NCBI RefSeq assembly: GCF_019059575.1
Contig: NW_024881501.1
Span: 2,086,001 to 2,150,000, forward strand
Direction: 5' to 3'
Length of the DNA stretch: 64,000 bases
DNA from: Amphibalanus amphitrite
Lineage: Eukaryota > Arthropoda > Thecostraca > Balanomorpha > Balanidae
How positions within the stretch are numbered: the stretch's first letter is position 1; each line of letters opens with the position of its first letter. Of the stretch, positions 56,379 through 64,000 are shown piece after piece. The translations under genes were made by a program, and so were the position numbers. The notes below the pieces were generated by a model that saw only the letters and a list, made by a program, of their open reading frames with translations, was not told where the DNA came from and made no database searches.

Positions 56379-59300
56379 CTAAGATTGAAAACGATCTGGG
56401 GGGAGCGACACTCTGCCAGACCTGGTCACATACGCGCCCCGCACAGATGTACCCCCATTCCCCACCTGATCTCGGGCCCGCCGGCAGAGGTAGTACAACG
56501 CCAGTGGATCCGGTCCAGTCTCCTCGGACCCCGTCTGCTTCCTGGGACGCGTTTCTGTGGCTGTGTCCAATGCGTCGTCCCTCCGGGTGCTTCCAGACGT
56601 TTCCTGTTTGTGGGACTCCCGTTCCACAGCTGGCTTTAGCTGGTTGAAGTGCAGAGCCTTTTCCTTGCCCTTGTCGTCACGGACGAGGTACGTTACTCCT
56701 CTCTCTCCTCCGAGGCGGCCGATGATGGTGCCCGGGCCTTTGTAGTACAGTCCCAGTTTCGGCTTCCCGCCGACCGAGACCCTATTATCCCGAATCCATA
56801 CCCGGTCACCAGCCTCGAACCCTTTTCCGCTCGCGCGCTGGTTGAATCGGGTCGCAGCCTCCGTAGCACTGGCCCGGGTTTTCCTGATAGTCGTCTGATA
56901 AGCCTCTGAAATGGCCTTGAGACGGTCTTCAAGGTAGCACCGGATATTTACCGCCCGATCCGGAGGGTTGATGACCGCATCGAGTGGCGTTTTCGGGTGG
57001 AATCCGTGCAGCAGAAAGAACGGGGAATATCCGGTGACGCTGTGCACAGAGGTGTTGTAGGCCATGCAGTACGCCTTGATGTCAGCGTCCCAGTTCGCTC
57101 CTTGAGGGTCAACGTATTTGGCGACCATGTCCTTGAGTGTTCTCATAAAACGCTCTACCATACCATCACTCTCAGGGTGATAGGGCGTTGTACGCGTTTT
57201 CTGGATGCCCAGTCGCTTGCACATGCACTGGAACAATGCAGACTCAAATTGGCCTCCTTGGTCCGAGTGAATCCTGTCTGGCACCCCCATGTCGTAAACC
57301 CAATCCAACAGCACCGTGGTTACGGTTTCGGCATCCTGCCGTCTGACTGGGTACACTCGGACGTATTTAGAAAAATAGTCCATGATGACTACTGCATATC
57401 GGTTGCCATTCTCCGACACCGGCATCTCAGTGATGTCAATCGCAATTCTGCGGAATGGTTGACTCGTGACCTCCGTCACCAGAGGAGCCCGTTTCTTCGG
57501 TGCAGGGCGATGGCGCCGTTGGCAAAGGTCACACGTGCTGCAGTACCGACGGATGTCCGCGAACATGCCGGGCCAGAGGAAGCGCTGTCGCACTCTTTCC
57601 GTTGTTCGACTCCGTCCCAAGTGTGCGGACGTCGGATGGTCATGGGCGAGCGTCATGATTCTTGATCGCATCGAATCGGGGACCAGGGCCCGGAAGCCCC
57701 ACTTCGTCCTCATGCCGAGAACGCCCTCCCGCACTTCGAGCTGCGTCCAGCTCCCACGCAGTAGCTCCCACTCGGCGAGAGGGTGATCGGGCGGTGGTTC
57801 CCGACTGCCCAGACAGGCGTTCCGCATGACACTGAGGACCTCGTCCTCTTGTTGCGCCGTCTGCAACTCCGATTGCCCTGGTGCTTCAGTGATTAGGCGT
57901 CCCGCCTGGTCACCCTTCGCACTAGGTGGCGCAGTAGGCAGTGCGCAGACTTGGTCAAGTTCTGCTGCGCCTCGAGTAGTCCCCACACATTCCTCCTCTT
58001 CACCAGAAGCAGGTTCTTGGGCTCTTGTAGCTGCGGTATGCACGGGTGCTTGACCGGCTTCGGCGGGACAAGACTTGCTGCGCTTGCCCGTCCAGATATT
58101 GCCGTTGACTGGTCGCTGCCGGGACATCGCATCGGCATTGCCGTGATCACGGCCCGGCCGGACAACCACCCGGAACTGGTAAGAGCTCAGCTCGATGGCC
58201 CACCGGCCACGTCTTCCCGTCCCGTCCCGTTCCACATTGATGGACTCCGGTACACCCGTGAGTGGTTGGTGATCGGTCACGACTTCGAATTCTGCTCCAA
58301 CTGTGTACTGGTTGAATCGCCGGATGGCGTGAACGATGGCCCAGAGTTCTTTATCATATGTTGGCCATCTGCGCTGTTGCTTTGTCAGCACCTTACTGTC
58401 GTAGGCGATGACTCTCTCTGTGTCACCCACCCGCTCCGCGAGCACTGAACCGACTGCAGAGTCGGATGCATCCGTGTACAAGACGAATGTACCACGGAAC
58501 GTAGGGAGGGCTAACACTGGAGGTGCAGTCAGCGCCTGCTTCAGACTCCCAAAAGCTGCTTCAGCTTCCGGCGTCCACGTCAGGTGGTCACCCACCACCT
58601 TGGCTTCCCTCAGCGGCTTCGTGAGATCCATGTATTGTGGGACAAAACGGCTGTAATATCCGCACAATCCGAGGAAGCTCTTCATGCCATCATCCGTCTT
58701 CGGTGGAGCCCAGTCGAGTATCTTCTGGATGTTATGTGGGTCTGGTAGGAGTCCCTCCTTTGCGACCCGGTGACCGAGGAACGTAACTTCGCGATTTGCG
58801 AGGCGGCACTTTTCTGGTTTGAGCTTCAGCTTCGCCGACCTCACTCGCTTGAAGACATCACGGAGCGTTGCGATGTGCTCGTCCTCGGATCTGCTTGATA
58901 TGATGATGTCATCAAGGTAGACTAAACAGCGTTTCGAGTCCAGACCTGCAAGCACCAGTTCCATGAGTCGCTGGAATGTGGCTCCAGCATTTTTGAGACC
59001 CATGGCCATCACCCTGAACTGATGGAGTCCTTTGCCCGTGGAGAACGCCGTCTTTTCTCGGTCCTCTGTGGCCAGCGGGACCTGCCAGTAACTGGTCGCC
59101 ATGTCGAGCGTCGTGTACCACGTTGCCCCCGCTAGGGTATCCAACGCCTCGTCGACCCTCGGCAGAGGATGCGCACATCCGCGAGTTCGGCTGTTGATCG
59201 CGCGGAGATCGACGCAGAAGCGGAAACTTCCATCTTTCTTTCTGGCCAGGACGACTGGGGAGCACCAAGGACTTGTACTCTCTTCAATTATTCCATCTTT

Positions 59301-60387
59301 CATCATCTGCGTCTTCTGCATCTCGACTTGCTCGCGGAGTTTAACTGGTACCCGCCGTGGTCTCTGCTTCACGGGAGCCTCCTCCCCTGTGTCGATGTGG
59401 TGTTCGAGCAAATCTGTCTTGCCGATATCACCCGCATACTGACTGAAGATGTCTGCATATTCGCTGAGAATGGTTCTTAGCTTCTCCTTTCCTTCCGCTG
59501 AGAAGTCAGATCCGTCCACATCAAGTACTTCTGTCACCGTCGTATTCTGACGCCTTTCTGTTCTGCAGCTCACATCATCAACGTCATCATCATCACTGTC
59601 CTCGACGCCTCCGTCTGCAGCCAGGCACAACTTGTACTCGCAGTCCTTCTCGTTTGTAGCATCATAAAATGTCCCTAGGTCACTGCCTCTGAGAACACGG
59701 ACTTCTTCAGACCCAACATTTGTCAAAATGATCGAGACGCACCCGTCGTCGTCTGCAACGACCAGAGCCCTTGGAGTCAGGAGTCCCTCCCGCTCCGCTA
59801 CGGTTGATGGCTCGAATATCCCGGCTGCACCCATTTCATCACTCTGCACGCCGTCCACTCTCTCCAGCTTACCGGCTACCACGCTCTCTGACCGTGCTGG
59901 AATGACGACGTTCGACAGTAATCGCACTCGCGCACGTCTTGGTCGAACCTGCTCCCGGCTCGGCAGGGGAACGCTCATGGTTCCAATCTTAAATGAGCCA
60001 GCGTCGTCGTCGATGACCGTGCGATGCATGCACGTGAAGTCGCGACCTAGTATCACGTCGTACACGAGGTCGTCTGCCACGGTCACTACCGGGCATCGGA
60101 AGCTGACTCCATCAATGCATAATGAGAGGTTTTCCAACTCACCAACTACCTGGAGGGAGGTACCTCCCGCTCCGATAGCATTGCGCGCGCTCGGGCTGAG
60201 CCGGATTGCTCTGAGTGCTGGGTTCCCCTCATAAAATCCTCTTCGCATCATGGTGAAGTCGGCACCAGTGTCCACCAGCGCCCATGTCGGAGCGCCGTGA
60301 ATGACGACCCGAACGGCCGACGCCGTGAGTGGGGACGCTTTCGAGAGGACTGGGACCTGTCCCACGGCTCCAGTCCGGTTCAGTTTT
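56379..60387 (-). CDS. pol: Gypsy Pol polyprotein (PR-RT-RNase H-integrase)
   Basis: The frame is open from near 60,387 to 56,379. Residue numbers below count from the GTG at 60,365. Protease: ALVDTGADF, DTGA at 32-35, and ILGRDF near 105-110. RT: CVDLRAINSRT near 384, DMATSYWQ with the first catalytic Asp at 421, YLDD at 483-486. RNase H: LYTDASDSA, Asp 632, and TDHQPL near 697. Integrase: zinc site His 910, His 915, Cys 942, Cys 945, then Asp 977, Asp 1035 and Glu 1071 (D-D35-E). A GPY/F-like stretch (YYKGPGTII) follows toward the C-terminus. There is no stop or frameshift, so all enzymes look intact. The frame lies -1 to gag and has no ATG nearby; expression by -1 frameshifting at GGAAAAC just before the gag stop is my inference. 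Confidence 0.95.
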
Positions 60388-61411
60388 CCTGATGCGCACC
60401 GGCGCCCCGCCGGGGATCAGCAGCTCTTGTCTCAGAGTGGCCTCCGCCAGTGCTGCCACCCTGGAAGTATTGGCACCCCGCCATCCAGTGGCCCTGCTGC
60501 CCGCAACATAAGCAGAGCGGCAGCGCGCGCCCATCCCTTGTCGACGGCAATGAAATGGGGCAGTGTCGCTTGAGGTGACCCAATTCTCCACAGCCGAAGC
60601 ATCTGACGCTAGGTGAACCACGGCTACGCTCGGGGCAGTCTCGCTGAAAATGACCCGGCTGCTCGCAGCGGTAGCACCGGGGAAGTCGGCGAGACTTACT
60701 CGCATCAGTTGTCGTCTTCGGCGCCATTGTGATGGCCGATATCGACTCGTGTAGCCCGCGAATATGATCTTCGATGGCTGTGAGCCGGTTGTTGTCCGTC
60801 ACAGTCTTTTCTGCTTGACCCGCGGTTGCTTCACCCCCGACCGGGCGGACCGCCCCGATGACGTCGATCTCATGATTTCGCACTGCCTTGATCGTCTTCC
60901 TCGTCTCCTCGAATTCTTTACTAACGCGTATCGCGTCAGTCAGTGTGGATACGTTTTGGCTGATTAACCTCTCTTGCAATTGCGTGTCACGGAGGCCACA
61001 GATGAATCGGCCGCACTGGAATCCCTCCATAGCGCTGTGGTCGCTGGGCAGAGCCGGCTGGGCTAGCCCACTCAGCTCTCTGATCCTGGCTGAGAAGTCT
61101 TCAACAGACTCCGAAGGTGACTGGCAAACTCGGTTGAGTTCGGCATGAGCCTGCAGCGTGCTTATTTGCCGACCGAACCGACTTTTCAGCGCTTCAACCA
61201 CCCTGCCGTAGTCCTTCCGTGACTCTTCGGTGAGTGACGCGAATGTGTCCAGTGCGACTCCGTCCAAAAGACCCACCATAGCCGCCAGCCGGTCCCCGGC
61301 TTTCATGCTCGCCGTCTGAGCTTCGAATCGGCGGAACCATTTCTGCCACACTTCCCCCGACTCTCCACTAAATTTCGAGGCTCTTGAAAGGAAAATGGTA
61401 GATAAATCCAT
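60380..61411 (-). CDS. gag: Gypsy Gag with three zinc knuckles
   Basis: 343 codons from ATG at 61,411. The N-terminal two thirds is helical, capsid-like sequence (WQKWFRRFEAQ near 22-32; LKSRFGRQISTLQAHAELNR near 75-94; VEDFSARIREL near 103-113), as in Gag capsids of the retrotransposon Gag family. Three Cys-x2-Cys-x4-His-x4-Cys knuckles lie at about 246-259 (CYRCEQPGHFQRDC), 271-284 (CFGCGELGHLKRHC) and 300-313 (CLCCGQQGHWMAGC). These bind RNA and package the element. Three knuckles is more than the one or two common in gypsy elements. The stop lies about 14 nt before the pol GTG. Confidence 0.93.
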   Translation of the reverse strand: MDLSTIFLSRASKFSGESGEVWQKWFRRFEAQTASMKAGDRLAAMVGLLDGVALDTFASLTEESRKDYGRVVEALKSRFGRQISTLQAHAELNRVCQSPSESVEDFSARIRELSGLAQPALPSDHSAMEGFQCGRFICGLRDTQLQERLISQNVSTLTDAIRVSKEFEETRKTIKAVRNHEIDVIGAVRPVGGEATAGQAEKTVTDNNRLTAIEDHIRGLHESISAITMAPKTTTDASKSRRLPRCYRCEQPGHFQRDCPERSRGSPSVRCFGCGELGHLKRHCPISLPSTRDGRALPLCLCCGQQGHWMAGCQYFQGGSTGGGHSETRAADPRRGAGAHQEN

Positions 61412-61573
61412 AGTTTGTTATACTGAACTCTACTGGAGAGAACCTCTCATCACCCAAAGTCTCTACTCACCGGCTCCGTCCACTTTTCCACCGTGAGCTT
61501 GCGCAGGCCGTCACAGAACTCTCACAGCAATCTTTTTTCTTAAAAACTCATATGCAGCCCATTTACGTTATTG

Positions 61574-61591
61574 GTCCTACCGACCGCGCCA
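61574..61591 (-). other. Primer-binding site of the gypsy element
   Basis: Reading inward from the 5' LTR end, TATTT is followed by TGGCGCGGTCGGTAGGAC. TGG complements the CCA end of a tRNA. I could not assign the tRNA. Confidence 0.65.
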
Positions 61592-62634
61592 AAATATGTT
61601 AGGGCCAAGTAAAGCTGCATATACCACGACACGGTGTATTGTGCTTCCAGCGACCGAAGACCAAGCACGGACACGGCGACCCGCCGACTGACCCAGTCCG
61701 GTCACGGTCGCGCCCTTATATAACCACGGCACAGAGCGCATGCGCGGTGACCGCGCGGCGGTCAGGCGGCTCGCCGGCCGGACGGCCGGGCCGCCGACCC
61801 ATCCTGTTCCATGGCCCCACACGGCCGGTGCGCGGTCACAATATCCCAACACAAATGCCCCCCCCCCAAGATCTCAGCTCCTATCGAAGCTAAAAAGACG
61901 AAATTTGGAGAGTGGATGGGGCGCTGAGAAACTTTATTGTCTGTTAATTAATTTCATGACACAAGGTCAATATCGTAAAGGTCAAATGAGGTCAAACGAG
62001 GCCAAATTTCGCCATATGAGGGCGGTTTTGTGCTTACAAGTTACGCGCCATAACTCAAAAAGCTATCGGTCGATTTTCGTATTTCTCTCACTGCACGATA
62101 GTGCATAAATTTTTGAGTATACATTGAGAAAATCAATTAATTCAACCATAATCATGGCAACTATGGTTTATAATTCTACTAAGAGTAAGATGTGTTCCGG
62201 TTGAGGCGGGGATCAGCCGACAGGGAGGCGTTTCAGTCACAATTTTGTGTTTACACCCTACTATTCCAAAATGTTACCGGCTGATTTTCGTATTGATTGC
62301 TTGTACATTTTTAAATCTTTACAGATATTTTGACGCGAATCGATCATTAGAAGCGGTAGGCAGCGCAATCCAAAGACTGAACCGTCCGGGCGCCGGCAGT
62401 TACATATGTCTACCCAAGATTACTTCACTACTCTACCAGTCTGGTCTACCAGTCTGGGATGTTTTACTTTACACCTCTGTAACTAGAAAAGTTGTGGGCT
62501 GATTTATCTATTACTTTAACGGCAAGATGCACGATTCAATTTTAGGCAGATTTTAGAAATTTGACGTTATTGGACCGATTACGGCGTGAGTTATTTACGG
62601 GAGGGGCCGAAATTCGTCCCCCCTCCCTTTCCTC

Positions 62635-62700
62635 ACGTCTGTTGACCATTTCTTACTTCTTCACAAACTTATTACTTCATCCAGAATTGGAGGATCAAAA
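62635..62700 (+). pseudogene. LINE reverse transcriptase, fragment 2
   Basis: Resumes with TSVDHFLLLHKLITSS, the conserved stretch after motif A, continuing fragment 1. The nucleotides TCACGTCTGTT occur at both break points. The coding trace fades into AT-rich sequence before the CACGTG repeat. Confidence 0.6.
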
Positions 62701-62784
62701 GCATGCGATAGCATGCTTTTGCATCCGGAAATAGATGTGTTTTATTTCTTTTTACACAGCTAGACAACATGCATATAACCAGCA

Positions 62785-63478
62785 TAACGCCTTTTGGGGC
62801 GACTAACGGAGCGAGCGAGAGGGTGGGCCTTGCACGTGCGAAATTGCGAGGGGGTACCTCCAACTGACTTGTGCACGGCACCCTACTAACCGCTCTCCAG
62901 CGATGTGCCAAATTTGGGCACAATCGGCCCAGCCGTTCTCGAGATCTGGAAGCGGCACCCTGCACGTGCGCACGTGCAAAATGGGTCCCAACTGACTTGA
63001 GCACGGCACCCTACTAACCGGTCCCTAACTGTGTACCAAATTTGAGCGCAATCGGTCGAGCCGTTCCCGAGATCTGCAAACGACCCCTGCACGTGCGCAC
63101 GTGCAGCAGCACCCCAACTCTGGCACATGAATATGCAGTGCCTAGTGGGTGCCTACATGCCAACTTTCAGCGCAATCGGCCAAGTAGTTACCGAGATATT
63201 GCAACAATTACAAAACTGACACCTCTTCGTTTTGCACGTGGCAACTGGCACGTGCATAAGGGGTCACCCACATGCATCGGGAATAGTCCAATACTTGGTA
63301 GAAGGAATGAAGCTACCCTACAAAAATTACCGCATGTAAATCGGTCAAGCATGGTTGCTGAGATATAAGCCTCGCAAAAGCGTCCGCACGGCCGGCCGGC
63401 CGGCCGGCCGGCTGCTCATACTCAGAAATTTCCGTTAATCTAAGGAAAGACTACGCTCACTTCGCTCGCTCCGTAACT
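62785..63478. repeat. CACGTG-rich modular repeat, short complete version
   Basis: Bounded by GGAGCGAGCGAG (about 62,808) and CTCGCTCGCTCC (about 63,460), with the GGCCGGCC run at 63,395-63,411. It contains TGCACGTGCGCACGTGCA at 62,961-62,978 and 63,088-63,105, 127 bp apart as in the palindrome copies. The associated block CAAATTTGAGCGCAATCGG occurs in each module. It interrupts the LINE. Confidence 0.65.
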
Positions 63479-63564
63479 ACACTACACAGCTTCTGTGTCA
63501 CCACATTTGTCGCCCCAAACTTTAGAGCGATTGTCCATGTTCACAAACTCCACTCATCCTTTCA

Positions 63565-63830
63565 TATATCACCGGCACTGCTCACTCCTGGCTCACATCC
63601 TACCTCAGTGATCGCATGCGGCGCGTCGTATTGAATGGCAATCATTCAGCGTGGACTGTTTTTCAGTCCGGGGTGCCCGAAGGCAGCATTTTGGGCCCTT
63701 TGTTGTTCGCGTGCTTTGTCGCTGATATCCCGAAGCGAGTGAAGACTCAAAGCCCCCGGCTGCGGGTCAAATTCGATTGAACTGCGCTGCTTGGCGCCAA
63801 CAAGGCTCGCGTTTGTTCGATTTCTAACTG
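63565..63830 (+). pseudogene. LINE reverse transcriptase, fragment 3
   Basis: ITGTAHSWLTSYLSDRMRRV, then SGVPEGSILGPLLFACFVAD (motif B and the following helix). The motif C region reads FD-stop-TALLG where FADDTALL is expected, so the catalytic site is destroyed at 63,778-63,780. The fragment ends where the next hAT-like copy begins. Confidence 0.85.
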
Positions 63831-64000
63831 CAGGGTTGTATACGACTCAATCAATAGCAATCAATTCAATCACGACAAATTTGGGAAACCAATCAAATCA
63901 ATCAAGTCAGAGCAGTTTTCGGGAATTGATTCAATCGACTCAAACGCGACAATGAAAGGAATCAATCAACTCAATCAAACGACTCAAACCAAGACATACA
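63831..64000. mobile_element. hAT-like transposon copy, cut by window end
   Basis: CAGGGTTGTATACGACTCAA and the following 150 bases read the same as 12,505-12,674. The other end lies outside the window. Its insertion in the dead LINE adds the youngest layer of that nest. Confidence 0.85.

Larger units (their letters stand above)
55987..61855 (-). mobile_element. Complete Ty3/gypsy LTR retrotransposon
   Basis: LTRs of 255 bp at 55,991-56,245 (3' LTR) and 61,597-61,851 (5' LTR) start TGTTAGGG and end CCCAACA. They read as identical, pointing to a very recent insertion. A 4-bp CAAA duplication flanks the element (55,987-55,990 and 61,852-61,855). Inside are gag and pol on the minus strand, a purine tract beside the 3' LTR and a TGG-starting primer-binding site beside the 5' LTR. 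A TATATAAG box lies in the LTR (about 61,717 on the minus strand). There is no envelope frame. Confidence 0.95.
55952..62645. mobile_element. TTAA element (E11b) carrying the gypsy insertion
   Basis: Starts TTAAATTCGCCCAGTGGAAG, sharing TTAA with E11a. Its G-tract is interrupted after TTCAAA by the gypsy element and resumes as CAAATGCCCCCCCCC at 61,852. The downstream interior (61,860-62,600) follows E11a. The right end CCCTCCCTTTCCTCACGTCTG then TTGA is degenerate, so the boundary at 62,645 is inferred from where the LINE frame resumes. Confidence 0.5.

Noticed and set aside
56997..60573. Plus-strand open frames of 80-222 codons over the gypsy element
   Set aside because: Antisense shadows of the intact minus-strand pol and gag.

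Overview
The window is eukaryotic and consists almost entirely of transposable elements and tandem repeats. I recognise no host protein-coding gene, rRNA or complete tRNA. The coding content is three copies or fragments of one Penelope-like element (PLE) family, a second and more decayed PLE, one intact Ty3/gypsy retrotransposon, a decayed LINE reverse transcriptase and a broken BED-type zinc finger in a hAT-like transposon. A minisatellite carrying two to four TTAGG units per repeat (about 41.25-41.49 kb) is the best taxonomic hint: TTAGG is the arthropod telomere motif. An arthropod, perhaps aquatic, is my guess with low confidence.

Layout. 1-5,135: TTAA-flanked elements, a foldback and the left part of a CAGGG-ended element. 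5,136-30,200: a giant palindrome with arms 5,136-17,716 and 18,076-30,200 around a 359-bp spacer, centred on two PLE copies lying head to head. Each arm carries the same nest of TTAA elements, a TA-flanked element, a hAT-like element with an 8-bp target duplication, an (AG)n tract and two small TIR elements. 30,201-31,191: a third, 5'-truncated copy of the same PLE, abutting the palindrome end exactly. 31.2-41.5 kb: low-coding sequence with TIR elements, foldbacks, minisatellites, a tRNA-like sequence and the TTAGG array. 41.5-47.6 kb: nested TTAA elements enclosing an element with arrays of the palindrome TTCCCCGTACGGGGAA. 48.5-53 kb: a second composite PLE, also head to head, between 12-bp direct repeats, then another TTAA element. 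53.2-54.4 kb: a roughly 68-bp minisatellite. 54.8-63.8 kb: one LINE reverse transcriptase split by TTAA elements, a complete gypsy element with LTRs that read as identical, and a CACGTG-rich repeat. 63.8-64 kb: the start of another hAT-like copy.

Main biological signal. Two different PLE families each form a composite in which the 3' part of the element (linker, GIY-YIG endonuclease, 3' UTR) is repeated in inverted orientation at the 5' side. In both families the inverted copy begins at the same codon-level position, the Leu-Val-Val-Pro just after the RT thumb. One composite carries a candidate 12-bp target duplication and the same frameshift in both arms, so it probably arose as a unit. The other sits at the centre of the large palindrome, which may be a real chromosomal foldback or an assembly joining two haplotypes through the PLE inverted repeat.

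A second theme is a large family of TTAA-flanked elements (piggyBac-like termini). Their ends carry G-tract/C-tract hairpins, and their interiors carry AGGTCA and TGACGTCA arrays plus a recurring block of about 40 nt.
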